A DNA stretch of 64,000 nucleotides from AC-56 sp963798705 (GCA_963798705.1 CAWCTW010000003.1:124001-188000), one strand, 5' to 3'; shown: positions 6,836 through 16,106, counted from the stretch's first letter. The notes: generated by a model from the sequence alone, not told the origin. Numbers and translations: made by a program.

Positions 6836-8983
6836 CTACTTCGACAAGGACACCGTCCTGCTCGAGTAGCGGCTGGGCCACCAGTTCCGCTCCCCCAGCA
6901 GGAACGCGATCGACGGCACCATGAGAGTGCGGATCAGAAACGTGTCGACCAGCAGTCCGAGTGCGACGGTGAAGCCAAGCTGGAACAGCGCGGTGAGCGG
7001 CAGCGACATCAGGGCCGAGAAGGTTCCGGTGAGAATGAGGCCGGCGCTGGTGATCACGCCTCCCGTTCGCTCGAGGCCGCCGATCACTCCCTCCTTGACA
7101 CCGAGCGTTGCCGACTCCTCGCGGATGCGGCTGATCAGAAAGATGTTGTAGTCCACGCCCAGGGCGACGAGAAAGACGAACGCGAAGAGCGCCAGCGACG
7201 CGTCGCTGTCCGGCTGGCCGAAGATGTGGGTGAAAACGAGCTTGCTGGCGCCGAGCGCGAACGCGTAGGAGAGCACCACCGTCGCGACGAGATAGAGCGG
7301 CGCGACCAGTGCGCGCAAGAGCACGACGAGGATGATGAAGATCAGCAGCAGGACCAGGGGCACGATCAACCGGCCATCGCTCGCGTAGGCGACGTCGGTG
7401 TCGTGGTTCTCGGCGGTGATCCCGCCGACCAGCGCCAGCCTGCCGGCGGCCGCCGCGTCGACCGTCTGCCGCAGGGGTGGGATGGAGTTCGAACCGGCGT
7501 CCGAGAGAGGATCAGAGGTCAAAGTCACGTTGATCAGGCGAAAACGGCCATCCCGCGAGGTGGGCCCGGGGACCACGGTGGCGACCGCACGCGAACGGGC
7601 GAGCGCCGCTGCCACCGGCCGCGCTGCGGCGCGGTCGACGACGATCTGCGTCACCGCTGCCTGCCCAGGATCGAGCTTCGCGTCGATCACCTGCCGCCCC
7701 ACCTTGGAGTCGGGGTTGGTTTGAAAGCCCTCGCCGAAGTCGAGGACTCCTCGGTTCTCGAGGTTGCCCAGCGCTCCCACGGCGAGCACGGCGACCAGGA
7801 TGCAAAGGATCGGCACCGGCCGGTCGTGGACGAGGTGGCCGATCCGTCTCCAGACCCCCACCCGCCGGCGCTGCTCGCTGTCGACCACGGGCACCGACGG
7901 CCAGAACGCGCGCCGGCCCAGGATCGACAGCAGCGCGGGCAAGAGGGTGAGCCCGGCGAGGAGCATCACCAGGATGCCGAGCGCCAGCACCGGTCCCATC
8001 GTCTGGGTGGCCCTGAAGTCGGCAAGCCGCAGCACGAGCATCGCGGCGAACACCGTGCCGCCGGCCGAGAGGATCGCCGGGGCGGTGCGCTCGGTCGCAT
8101 AGGCCATCGCAAGGTGCTTGTCCTCGGTCTTGCGCAACTCCTCGCGGAAGCGGGAAACGATGAGCAGGCAGTAGTCGGTTCCCGCCCCGAACATGAGCAC
8201 GATCAGGATCCCGGTGGTCTGACCGTTCACCTCGAGGGCGCCCGCCTTGACCAAGCCGTAGACGCCCGCGGCGACGATCGCATATGCCACTCCGACCACC
8301 ACCAGCGGGATGAGGGCGATCACCGGGGATCGGTAGATCAGGAGCAGGAGCACCAGCACCAGGCTCACGGTGACCAGCAGGAGTGTCGTGTCGATCGACT
8401 TGAAGGCGCCGATCGCGTCGGTGGTGAACCCGGCGGGCCCGGTCACGTACGAGCGAAGCCCGCCGGCCGTCCCGCTCGACGGCGGGGTGATCGCCCGCAA
8501 CCGGCCGACGTTGTGCTCGATCTGATCAGCGGTGGGGGTGAAGGTGGGGACGATCGTCAGCGCCGTGGTGCCGTCGCGCGACACCAGCGGAGGCTCGCCT
8601 GAGCCGGGCGCGCCCTTCCCGTTGGCCGACGGCGGCGGGCCGAAGGGTGCGATCGGTCGCCCCGCCCTGATTAGATGACCCCGCGTGGCGAACGCCTGCG
8701 CGTCTCGCTGGATGCGAGCCCGGTCAGCCGGGGTCAGGCCGCCCGGCCGCGTGTAGACGATGAGCGCGTCCACCTCGCGGCCCTGATCGAAGTCGCTCTT
8801 CAGGAGGTTGTCGACCCTGGTCGAATCCGCGGAGGCCGGGAGAAAGTCGGAGTTCTCGTTCTTGGTGGCGTCCTGGAGCTTGGGTTGCAGCGTGCCCAGC
8901 GCGACAGCCAGCAGAATCCAGGACGCGGCGACCACCCACTTCCCACGCCGGCCTGACGCCCCGCTGGAGATCCGTCGCAGCAT
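6836..8983 (-). CDS. MMPL/RND-family membrane transporter
   Basis: 715 aa using the ATG at 8983; an alternative start 9 codons upstream is possible. It has the two-fold MMPL layout: a first membrane helix (W-V-V-A-A-S-W-I-L-L-A), an extracytoplasmic domain with D-F-D-Q-G-R-E-V-D-A, a bundle of five helices containing F-G-A-G-T-D-Y-C-L-L, then the repeat with L-G-V-D-Y-N-I-F-L. The G-x-D-Y motifs in helices 4 and 10 mark proton-coupled MMPL pumps. Such proteins export lipids, glycolipids or drugs; convergent placement beside the lipid operon makes a lipid cargo attractive but unproven. Confidence 0.9.
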   Translation of the reverse strand: MLRRISSGASGRRGKWVVAASWILLAVALGTLQPKLQDATKNENSDFLPASADSTRVDNLLKSDFDQGREVDALIVYTRPGGLTPADRARIQRDAQAFATRGHLIRAGRPIAPFGPPPSANGKGAPGSGEPPLVSRDGTTALTIVPTFTPTADQIEHNVGRLRAITPPSSGTAGGLRSYVTGPAGFTTDAIGAFKSIDTTLLLVTVSLVLVLLLLIYRSPVIALIPLVVVGVAYAIVAAGVYGLVKAGALEVNGQTTGILIVLMFGAGTDYCLLIVSRFREELRKTEDKHLAMAYATERTAPAILSAGGTVFAAMLVLRLADFRATQTMGPVLALGILVMLLAGLTLLPALLSILGRRAFWPSVPVVDSEQRRRVGVWRRIGHLVHDRPVPILCILVAVLAVGALGNLENRGVLDFGEGFQTNPDSKVGRQVIDAKLDPGQAAVTQIVVDRAAARPVAAALARSRAVATVVPGPTSRDGRFRLINVTLTSDPLSDAGSNSIPPLRQTVDAAAAGRLALVGGITAENHDTDVAYASDGRLIVPLVLLLIFIILVVLLRALVAPLYLVATVVLSYAFALGASKLVFTHIFGQPDSDASLALFAFVFLVALGVDYNIFLISRIREESATLGVKEGVIGGLERTGGVITSAGLILTGTFSALMSLPLTALFQLGFTVALGLLVDTFLIRTLMVPSIAFLLGERNWWPSRYSSRTVSLSK

Positions 8984-9010
8984 TGGTCGCGTACAGTCTG
9001 CCGACCCCAC

Positions 9011-9169
9011 TCCGATTGCGCCTCGCCTGGGGGCCGAAGGGTCGCGAGTTCAACTCTCGCCGCGGATCAGCCCGATGTCGTGATCACCGACATTCGGATG
9101 CCTCCCTCCAACACGGACTTGCAGGTCCTTGCGGGCGTGTGCACAGATTGCGCGGTAATCGGTGCCTGA
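9011..9169 (+). pseudogene. Response-regulator receiver fragment
   Basis: A short open stretch encodes ...Q-P-D-V-V-I-T-D-I-R-M-P-P-S-N-T-D, the strand and loop carrying the phosphoacceptor Asp (T-D-I-R-M-P-P) of NarL/FixJ-type receiver domains, ending at TGA 9167-9169. The N-terminal acidic pocket, the Thr/Lys switch residues and the DNA-binding domain are all missing, so it is a remnant. It sits between the start of the MMPL gene and the end of a secreted-protein gene. Confidence 0.6.
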
Positions 9170-9264
9170 GAGAACCACAGCCTGTTTGCAGGGAACGGTT
9201 GATTACGTGTTTCGTGAAGCGTCGCGGGCGGGACGCAAACGGCCGCTGGTTACTCAACTAGCAC

Positions 9265-10131
9265 TCACCGTGCGGTTGCCGCGCGGTGGGCCTTCTCACC
9301 ACGCCTGAGCTGGTAGAGGCCCCACGGCGGGTTGGCGTTGACGACGCGACCGTTCCTGCACGTGGCCACGAAGCTCGCGAAGCGCTTGCTGGGATGCTCC
9401 GCGCGGACCCTGTACCTGCCGCGAGGAACCTCGGTCCAAATCACTCCACCGTCCGTCGACGTCTCGGTGAGCGAGGGATCGGGGATCACGTTGTCGTTGA
9501 AGTAGATGGGCCCGGGAAGCCTTGGGCTCGTGGTCGCGGTAGCGCCGGGGACGCCGTGCGCACCGTAGGCGACGAACTCGGAGAAGCTCAGATCGCGGAT
9601 CTTCTTGGTGCTCACGGTCGAGACGATCGCGCACCGGCGCGGATCGCCGTTCTGATCGAGCCTCACTTGCAGAAGCGCAGCCAGGGCGAGGTAGGTGCGC
9701 TCGGTCGGGATCTGGAAGTTGACCTTCCGCAGGTTGCGGCGGTGGGTGTGGAAGGTCTGCAGGAAGATGCCGTGGTAGCCCCTCGCCTTGACGAATGGGG
9801 TCACTTTTGTCCTGGCCGGAACCTTGAGCCGGTAGTGGCCGTTCGCTCGGCTCCTCGCCTCGGCGCCGGGCGCCCCGCGGGCGCGGATCGTGGCGCCTGC
9901 GATTGGAGCCTGGTTGTCGAACGCGTACGCCGTGCCTTTGATCAGGACCGAACGGCCTGCGGGGCCGGCCGCGTGGCCGTCGGCGACGCCGAGCCCGAGG
10001 AAGGCCAACACGAACAGAAATGCGAGGCTTGCAGTCGCCGAAGCGCCGGTCAACGCCGGTCGTCGCTCGCCATGGCCACCGCCCGGGATCGGTGTGGATG
10101 GGGCACGTAACGGCATGTGGGAGCGCTTCAT
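9265..10131 (-). CDS. Secreted protein with carboxypeptidase-regulatory-like (CarboxypepD_reg) domain
   Basis: 288 aa with AGGAG about 8 nt before the ATG at 10131. Residues ~28-55 form a long hydrophobic segment ending in A-D-G-H-A-A-G, a signal peptide with an extended basic/Pro-rich front. The following ~80 residues look like a beta-sandwich of the transthyretin/carboxypeptidase-regulatory type (G-T-A-Y-A-F-D-N-Q-A-P-I-A-G-A-T-I-R-A). The C-terminal half is not recognised and has two Cys that could form a disulfide. Probably exported and cell-surface; no enzymatic motif visible. Confidence 0.72.
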   Translation of the reverse strand: MKRSHMPLRAPSTPIPGGGHGERRPALTGASATASLAFLFVLAFLGLGVADGHAAGPAGRSVLIKGTAYAFDNQAPIAGATIRARGAPGAEARSRANGHYRLKVPARTKVTPFVKARGYHGIFLQTFHTHRRNLRKVNFQIPTERTYLALAALLQVRLDQNGDPRRCAIVSTVSTKKIRDLSFSEFVAYGAHGVPGATATTSPRLPGPIYFNDNVIPDPSLTETSTDGGVIWTEVPRGRYRVRAEHPSKRFASFVATCRNGRVVNANPPWGLYQLRRGEKAHRAATAR

Positions 10132-10404
10132 CCCTCACTCTCCTAGATCTCGCAGCAGACGTTAGACGCGTGGCAAGCCGCTCCGCAACCGGGCTGGACC
10201 GCAACGCTCGTCCGTAGTGATCACGGATGCAAGCGAGTCGCTTTCGCGCCAGGAGAAGAGGATCCCGGCGACCGCGCATTGCGACCTCGGTGCGATGAGG
10301 GCTGGAGCGGAGCGCTGGTGACGCAGGGCGTGCGCGCACACCAACTGGGTTGAGCGACGGTCGCCGCGGGTACGTCTGGACCCGAAGGGCGAGGTAAGGA
10401 CACC

Positions 10405-11550
10405 ATGAGCATCAAGGCAAGGCCGACCGATCTTTGGGAAAGCCGTTTCGGCGTCGAGCCGTCGTTCTCACTCGGAGTTGAAGAGGAATTGCTGCTGGTC
10501 GGGCCCGACAACGGGCTCGCGGATCGCAGCGCACGCATCGTTCGGGAGGCGAATCCCGCGCAAGGAGATGTCGATCGTGAGGTCTTCAAGGCGATGGTGG
10601 AGTCGAGATCCGACATCTCGAGGAACGTTCGACAGGCGATCGCCGCACTGCGACTGATCCGTCAGGAGCTGGTTGATTCGGGCACTCGGATCATGGGCGT
10701 CGGGGTTCATCCCGCCGCTTCGCCGGGTGAAGGGGACGTGCACCAGACGCCGCGTTACGCGCTGATCGAGGATTCGCTTCAGGGAGTCCTGCGGACGCCC
10801 ATCTGTGGGCAGCACATTCACATCGGTATGCCGGATGCGGAGACGGCGGTGCGCGCCTACAACGGCATCCGCGTCCATATCCCGCTGCTCAATGCGCTGG
10901 CCGCCAACTCGCCTTTTTGGTTCGGCGGGGACTCTGGGCTTGCCAGTGCTCGGACCGTGATCTTCCGAAGCTACCCGCGAGCGGCGATGGCGCCGGAGTT
11001 CGATGACTTCGAGCACTTCTGCCACGTGACTCGCCAGGTCTGCACTGCCGCCGGACTTGAGGACTACACCCACATCTGGTGGGACGCCAGGATCCACCCC
11101 GGTCTGGGGACGATCGAGATTCGCGCGGCCGACACGCAGTTCGACCTGCGCCGGGCCGCTGCGCTGTCCGCGCTCGTTCACTGCCTCACCCGACTGGAGG
11201 CCGAGCGCGATCAGTCCGGCATCCCGGTCCGCGAGGCACTCGCGGAATCGAGCTTTCAGGCGACGCGGCATGGTCTCGACGCCGAGCTCTTGAACCGCGA
11301 CGGATCGCTCGTGCCGGCGCGAGATCTTGCGCGCGAGTGCCTTGCGGAGGCTGCGGCTGTCGCCGGCGATCTCGACTGCGAGGAGGAGCTCGGCTATGTG
11401 GAGGCGATCCTCGAAGAGGGATCTGGAGCTGACCTGCAGAGAAGCGTCTACCGCCTGGGCGGAATGGTCGGGCTGCTCGCCTATCTCGTTCGCGAGACCG
11501 CTCGGCTGGAGCACAACGGGGTGCCGGCTACCACTCTCAACCGCGCCTAG
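10405..11550 (+). CDS. YbdK-type carboxylate-amine ligase (GCS2 family)
   Basis: 381 aa. Glutamate-cysteine ligase 2 (YbdK) features are clear: F-S-L-G-V-E-E-E-L-L-L-V near the start, an ATP/metal segment C-G-Q-H-I-H-I-G-M-P, N-A-L-A-A-N-S-P-F-W-F-G, and the D-Y-T-H-I-W-W-D-A-R-I-H-P-G-L-G-T-I-E-I-R-A-A-D block. These ATP-grasp-like enzymes join an amine to a gamma-carboxylate; in actinobacteria their products range from gamma-glutamylcysteine-like compounds to unknown. It stands alone, with 273 bp of featureless DNA upstream and 213 bp downstream. Confidence 0.9.
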   Translation: MSIKARPTDLWESRFGVEPSFSLGVEEELLLVGPDNGLADRSARIVREANPAQGDVDREVFKAMVESRSDISRNVRQAIAALRLIRQELVDSGTRIMGVGVHPAASPGEGDVHQTPRYALIEDSLQGVLRTPICGQHIHIGMPDAETAVRAYNGIRVHIPLLNALAANSPFWFGGDSGLASARTVIFRSYPRAAMAPEFDDFEHFCHVTRQVCTAAGLEDYTHIWWDARIHPGLGTIEIRAADTQFDLRRAAALSALVHCLTRLEAERDQSGIPVREALAESSFQATRHGLDAELLNRDGSLVPARDLARECLAEAAAVAGDLDCEEELGYVEAILEEGSGADLQRSVYRLGGMVGLLAYLVRETARLEHNGVPATTLNRA

Positions 11551-11763
11551 GAACGCCCACGCGACCGTCCGGGCGGCAGGCCCGGTGGAATCGAGCCGTC
11601 CCCAGAACACGGCACGACCGCCTTGTCCGTGAGAAGAAGCGGGGACGGCGCTGGGCCGCCAAGCCACGCGGGAGACAACTGGCCGCTCGGAATCGATCCG
11701 CGGGGCGCAACCTCGGCCAACGGCACTCGCCCCTGTTGCGGTCGGCGCTCGTAGGCTTCGTCG

Positions 11764-12996
11764 ATGGCCGGGAGCGGAAAGGTCGGGCTCGTGTTGGCCG
11801 GCGGCGGGGCGCGCGGCGCCTACGAGGCCGGGGTGATGGCCGAGCTCCTGCCCGAGCTCGAGCGCCGCGGCGAGCGCCCGGCGGTGATCGTCGGCACCTC
11901 GGTGGGAGCGATCAACGCCGCCTACCTGGCCTCGGTCGCCCATCTCGACGCCCGCGAGGCGGCGGCCGGCTGGGTCGAGCGCTGGCAGGGGCTCTCGCCA
12001 GGGCGGGTGCTCAAGCCGATCGTCGGGCTGCAGACGGCGATAGGCGGCGCGCGCTACCTCGGCGACGTTCTGGGCGTCCCGGGTGCCAGGCTGCGCTCGT
12101 TCCTCGATGCCGGTCCGCTCGGCCAGACGCTCGATGCCTGGATCGATTGGCCGCGCCTTCACGCCAACGCGCGCGAAGGGCTCCTCGACGCGGCCGCGGT
12201 CGTCGCAACCTCGGCGCTCAGTGCGAATTCCGTCGTCTTCGTGGACGGCCGCGGTCGCGAGGAGGTCAGCGCCAGCCACGAGATCGCGTACCAGCCGGCC
12301 CGGCTGACCCGCGACCACGTTCGCGCGTCGGCTGCGATCCCGACCCTGTTCGAGGCCGTCCATATCGAGGAGCCCGCCGAGGCGGAGGGGTGGTACTTCG
12401 ACGGTGGCACCCGTCTCAACACTCCGATCAAGCCCGCCCTCGACCTGGGCGTCGACCGGGTGATCGTGATCGCCACGCACTCGGTTGCGCCGGTCAGCGA
12501 CTCCAACTGGCACCTCGAAGGCAGCCCGCCGGACTTCGCGGACGGCGCGGTGCAGCTGCTCTTCGCAGCCCTGGTCGACTCGCTGATCGCGGACGTCCGC
12601 ATGCTAGGCAAGCTCAACCTCCTGATCGGTCAGCGCGGTGCCCCGGCGGCCGCGCGGCGCTTCAAGGAGCGGCGCGGCAAGCGCCCCTACCGGCAGATCC
12701 CGTACATGTTCATCGCTCCCCACTCGCGCGATGCGATCGGCGACGTCGCCGCCCGTGTCTTCCACGATCGCTACGGCGGCCTGCGCGGCGTGCGCTCGCC
12801 CGACCTCGCGGCGATCGGGAGGCTGCTCGGTGGCGTCACCGAGCCGCATGCCGAGCTGCTCAGCTACCTCTTCTTCGCCCCGGAGTTCGCGCGCGAGCTG
12901 ATCGCCCTGGGCCGCCGGGATGCGCGCTCGTGGCTGGAGCGCGATTGGGGCAGGGCCGGCCCGTGGCTCACGGAGCCGGTCGAGACGCTGGATTAG
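11764..12996 (+). CDS. Patatin-like phospholipase
   Basis: 410 aa. The patatin core is complete: oxyanion-loop G-G-G-A-R-G-A-Y at ~11-18, nucleophile elbow G-T-S-V-G at ~44-48, and the dyad Asp in Y-F-D-G-G-T-R. The N-terminal fold continues directly from the start with no signal peptide, so it is cytosolic or membrane-associated. Such enzymes hydrolyse acyl esters of phospholipids or other lipids. The C-terminal ~120 residues (including a segment with L-L-S-Y-L-F-F-A-P-E-F) lie outside the core domain and may bind membrane. Probably co-oriented but not tightly coupled with the PhoD-like gene. Confidence 0.9.
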   Translation: MAGSGKVGLVLAGGGARGAYEAGVMAELLPELERRGERPAVIVGTSVGAINAAYLASVAHLDAREAAAGWVERWQGLSPGRVLKPIVGLQTAIGGARYLGDVLGVPGARLRSFLDAGPLGQTLDAWIDWPRLHANAREGLLDAAAVVATSALSANSVVFVDGRGREEVSASHEIAYQPARLTRDHVRASAAIPTLFEAVHIEEPAEAEGWYFDGGTRLNTPIKPALDLGVDRVIVIATHSVAPVSDSNWHLEGSPPDFADGAVQLLFAALVDSLIADVRMLGKLNLLIGQRGAPAAARRFKERRGKRPYRQIPYMFIAPHSRDAIGDVAARVFHDRYGGLRGVRSPDLAAIGRLLGGVTEPHAELLSYLFFAPEFARELIALGRRDARSWLERDWGRAGPWLTEPVETLD

Positions 12997-13119
12997 CCTG
13001 CCGCGAGCCTGCGTTCCAGCCACCGAGCTTGCCGGGGCGAGGCGGGTGTTCGCCGGTCCGTGGCGATGGCACGGCGGGTCGCGGATCGAGCCGAGGACGT
13101 AATCCTTACCGTGCCGGGT

Positions 13120-14751
13120 ATGCCGCGCCTGCTGCTGGGACCGATACTCCGGCACTCCGGGCTCGACGACGCGACGATCTGGGTGGAGACGGACGCGCCG
13201 TGCGCCGTGGAGGTGCTCGATCAACGGGCGGACACCTTCTGCGTCAACGAGCATCACTATGCCCTGGTCGTGGTGTCCGGCCTGGATCCGGGGCGCGCGC
13301 ATGCCTATGACGTGCGGCTCGACGGCAAGGCGGCCTGGCCTCCCGAGGATGCGCCCGGCCCGAGCGTCATCCGCACCATCGACACGCAGCGACCCACGCA
13401 GCTCGTGTTCGGCTCCTGCCGCACCAGCCTTCCCCACGAACCGCCGTGGCTGCAGGAGGGCGGGCCGGTCGAGGAGGCTCACGGCATCGACGCCCTGCGC
13501 GCGCTGGCGCGGCGGATGGCGCATGAGGACGTCGCGGAGTGGCCGGACCATCTCCTCATGCTCGGCGACCAGCTTTACGCTGATCAGCTCTCGCCGCACC
13601 TGCGCGACGTCATCTCCCGGCGCCGTGGCCAAAGTGGCCCACCGGAGCTCTGCGACTACGCGGAATATGTCGTCGCCTACCGGGAGGCATGGAGTGATCC
13701 TCTCGTGCGCTGGCTGCTCGCGAACCTCCCCTCGTCGATGATCTTCGACGACCACGAGATTCACGGCCAGTGGAAGCTGTCGGCGCAATGGCATGCGCGA
13801 AAGCGTCGCCAGGAGGGCTACCGGCAGCGCATCGAGGGCGGGCTCTCCGCGTACTGGGTCTATCAGCACCTCGGCAACCTGTCCCCCGGGGAGCTCGAGG
13901 AGGATCCGGTGTACCGGCGGGTTTGCGACGCCGAGGACGGGGGGCCGATTCTGCGCGAGCTCGCCGAGAAGGCCGAGCATCAGGGCGGGCACAGCCGCTG
14001 GAGCTTCTGCCAGGACCTTGGCCGCTCACGGCTCGTGGTCATCGATTCGCGGGCCGGGCGCGAGCTCGCACCCGCGCGGCGGATGGTCTCCGCGAACGAG
14101 TGGCGCTGGATCGCCGATCAAGCGGACGGCGACTACGACCACCTCCTGATCGCGAGCTCGGTCCCGTTCTTCCTGGTTCACGGCCTTCAGGACGTCGAGC
14201 TGGCGGTCGACCAGGTCCGCGGCAGCGGCCGCGGCAATTTCGCTTCGCGGATGGCCGAACGGGTCCGGGAAGCCGCGGTGCTCGACCACTGGGCGTCGTT
14301 CGGCTCCTCCTATGACGAGCTGATCGAGCTCCTCATGCATCTCGCCACGGGAGGCTCGAGCGGGCGGCGGCCTCGCTCGATCATCCTCCTGTCCGGCGAT
14401 GTCCACCACTGCTATCTCGCGGCGATCCGGCTGACCGGCGTGGCGGACCACGCGCCAATCTGGCAGGCGGTGTGCTCGCCCTACCGCAAGCAGCTATCCA
14501 GACTTGACCGGGCGGCCATGGGCTTCGGCGCCTCCCGTACCGGCGCACGCGTCGGCCGGGCCCTGATCCGGGCTACGGGCGTCAGAGAGCGGCCGGTGGA
14601 GTGGGAGCTGGTGGAGGAGCCCAGCTGGGACAACCAGCTTGGCGTGCTCCGAATCGCAGCCGACGGCGCGACCCTGCGGGTGGAGACGACGGTCGGATCC
14701 GACTTTCGCGCGCCCGCGCTGCAGGAACGCTTCCACCACCGGCTGGCCTGA
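13120..14751 (+). CDS. PhoD-like (alkaline phosphatase D family) metallophosphatase
   Basis: 543 aa from the ATG at 13120; an in-frame ATG at 13060 adds 20 atypical residues. Metal-binding motifs of the metallophosphoesterase fold are visible: F-G-S-C-R, L-M-L-G-D-Q-L-Y-A-D-Q, I-F-D-D-H-E-I, and L-L-S-G-D-V-H-H-C-Y. The first ~100 residues form a beta-domain seen in PhoD-like proteins. No signal peptide or Tat motif is visible, so this is a cytoplasmic PhoD-like member rather than the classical exported enzyme. Probably hydrolyses phosphodiesters or phosphomonoesters; substrate not deducible. Confidence 0.88.
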   Translation: MPRLLLGPILRHSGLDDATIWVETDAPCAVEVLDQRADTFCVNEHHYALVVVSGLDPGRAHAYDVRLDGKAAWPPEDAPGPSVIRTIDTQRPTQLVFGSCRTSLPHEPPWLQEGGPVEEAHGIDALRALARRMAHEDVAEWPDHLLMLGDQLYADQLSPHLRDVISRRRGQSGPPELCDYAEYVVAYREAWSDPLVRWLLANLPSSMIFDDHEIHGQWKLSAQWHARKRRQEGYRQRIEGGLSAYWVYQHLGNLSPGELEEDPVYRRVCDAEDGGPILRELAEKAEHQGGHSRWSFCQDLGRSRLVVIDSRAGRELAPARRMVSANEWRWIADQADGDYDHLLIASSVPFFLVHGLQDVELAVDQVRGSGRGNFASRMAERVREAAVLDHWASFGSSYDELIELLMHLATGGSSGRRPRSIILLSGDVHHCYLAAIRLTGVADHAPIWQAVCSPYRKQLSRLDRAAMGFGASRTGARVGRALIRATGVRERPVEWELVEEPSWDNQLGVLRIAADGATLRVETTVGSDFRAPALQERFHHRLA

Positions 14752-14767
14752 CCGCCGCGGCTGGACG

Positions 14768-14950
14768 CTAGAACCTCAGGCTGTCGAAGTCCCGCCACTG
14801 CAGGGAGACGCCGTCGGTCGTCGGAATCCCAGTTGGGCACGTTCAACGTCCACACCAGCCCGCCGCCGCGGGAATCGAGCTGCCACGAGGCCGTGGCGTC
14901 GGGCGTCAGGCTCGCAGGTGTGTACGCGTCGGCGCCCGATCCATGGGACC
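14768..14950 (-). pseudogene. Frameshifted C-terminal gene remnant, unrecognised
   Basis: Minus-strand translation gives a protein-like stretch ending V-W-T-L-N-V-P-N-W-D-S-D-D, then after a one-base slip continues T-D-G-V-S-L-Q-W-R-D-F-D-S-L-R-F and stops at 14768-14770. The Trp/Asp-rich sense on both sides of the slip suggests the C-terminus of a decayed gene. No start or upstream domain remains. Family not recognised. Confidence 0.35.
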
Positions 14951-15026
14951 TTGCGGCGTTGCGGCGACCATAGCGATGAATTCGCCCGTCATCCCCAAGC
15001 CGTTGCCGATGCAGCAGAGGACCTGC

Positions 15027-15308
15027 TTAGCGAGTTGCGGCGTGGCGGGTATTCGCCTCTACGGCCACCGCAAGCTCGACCAGCTCGGCGAACGCAAGCG
15101 TGACAACCATGTAGATCACGGTGAGGATCGCTCCGCCCACCGCCGTAACTATCGCCTCGCCGGCGCCGCTGCTACCGGCGACCTCGATCGTCGCGATGAT
15201 CGTGATGAGTCCTCCCCCGATCAGGGTCAGCAACGCGAGAATCCGCAGGACGAAGGCGATCGTCCGCAGAGCGGGATAGCGATGTTCGACCTCGGTACTG
15301 GCTTCCAT
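15027..15308 (-). CDS. Small two-helix membrane protein
   Basis: 93 aa from the ATG at 15308, chosen because AGGAGGG lies 4 nt upstream. After an acidic cytosolic start (M-E-A-S-T-E-V-E-H-R-Y-P) come two strongly hydrophobic helices: T-I-A-F-V-L-R-I-L-A-L-L-T-L-I-G-G-G-L-I-T-I-I-A at ~15-40 (split here by the eye) and G-G-A-I-L-T-V-I-Y-M-V-V-T-L-A-F at ~55-75. The pattern resembles actinobacterial small DUF-type membrane proteins; function unknown. Confidence 0.65.
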   Translation of the reverse strand: MEASTEVEHRYPALRTIAFVLRILALLTLIGGGLITIIATIEVAGSSGAGEAIVTAVGGAILTVIYMVVTLAFAELVELAVAVEANTRHAATR

Positions 15309-15604
15309 ACTTCCCTCCTGTTCGACCATGCCTCCTCGTCGGGAACATAGCCGCGGCCCTCCCATCCCGCCGTGGCGATTCAACGATTTGACAGCAGCGT
15401 TGCAGCGTCGCAACTCGCAGTCGCCGATGAACTAGACGCCCGGAACGCCTGGGAGCTCGTGGCGCAGAGCATGTCGAAGGGAGTTGCGACTGCGCCGCGT
15501 GGACGTCGTTCTGGGCCTTCCCAAGATCCCGGTCCGCTACTACCAGGTCCTCATGTCGAGATGTAGAGGGTCTTTCGAATGGGACGTTGTACCGCCCGGG
15601 GGCC

Positions 15605-15767
15605 TCAGAATTGAATCGATGCAAGCGCCCCGGCGGCTTCCAACTTCTCCACTAGGCGCTTGATCGTCGCGCCGACCGGCTCGCTCAGGCTGTCGGTGAG
15701 GCCCGCGGACCGAGTGCGCCGTCTGGGCCTCGAACGCGCTGAGCTCGACGGTGACGTGATGTGTCAT
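15605..15767 (-). pseudogene. Small gene with frameshift, third member of a decayed operon
   Basis: AGGAGGAG precedes an ATG at 15767, and the frame begins M-T-H-H-V-T-V-E-L-S-A-F-E-A-Q-T-A-H. At a GGG run near 15710 it loses sense, while the neighbouring frame continues G-L-T-D-S-L-S-E-P-V-G-A-T-I-K-R-L-V-E-K-L-E-A-A-G and stops at 15605-15607. Removing one G restores a ~52-residue protein ending in an amphipathic helix. Its ATG overlaps the stop of the upstream gene (ATGA), so it was part of an operon. Family not recognised. Confidence 0.5.
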
Positions 15768-16106
15768 CGACTCCTCCTTTCTCGCTCGTCAAGTCGGAGC
15801 AGGGTGGCGAGCATCCGCGTCGCTTCGCCCATCGCCTGATCCGTGACGGCGGCCAGGTCGCCGCCTGACATGCCGGGCTCCAGATCGGGGGCCTCGACCT
15901 GGAGATGATTATCGGGATCGTCCGCCGGCACGAGGAACCATCCCGGGTTCGTGTTGTTCGGTTCCCCGTCGGGAACGTCGAGTTCGCCGACACCCTCAGA
16001 TCCAGTACAGGATCCCTTTCACCACTCCATCCCAGGCGGACAGTAGGCCGGAGTGTTGATGTTTCCGAAGGCGAACGGGGCGGTTCAGACCCTCGTCTGG
16101 CATCAT
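15764..16106 (-). pseudogene. Decayed gene (frameshift plus in-frame TGA), second member of the operon
   Basis: A good site (AAAGGAGG) precedes ATGATG at 16106, and the start overlaps the stop of the HerA-like remnant. The first frame gives M-M-P-D-E-G-L-N and soon loses sense; another frame carries F-A-F-G-N-I-N-T-P-A-Y-C-P-P-G-M-E-W, a TGA at 16019-16021, then K-G-S-C-T-G-S-E-G-V-G-E-L-D-V-P and about 60 acidic residues ending in a helix L-A-T-L-L-R-L-D-E-R-E-R-R. The restored protein would be ~110 aa. Not recognised. Confidence 0.5.

Noticed and set aside
6542..8602. Long plus-strand frame rich in Asp, Glu, Gln and Arg.
   Set aside because: It is the antisense shadow of the MMPL transporter gene; its composition is what the reverse of hydrophobic GC-rich codons gives.
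9041..9070. Sequence GCGAG-TTCAACT-CTCGC looks like the T-arm of a tRNA.
   Set aside because: No matching anticodon or acceptor stem surrounds it, and it lies inside the reading frame of the response-regulator remnant, which explains the sequence better.
16019..16021. Selenocysteine codon in the small decayed gene.
   Set aside because: The gene has other frameshifts and no SECIS-like hairpin was found just downstream; nonsense decay is the simpler explanation.
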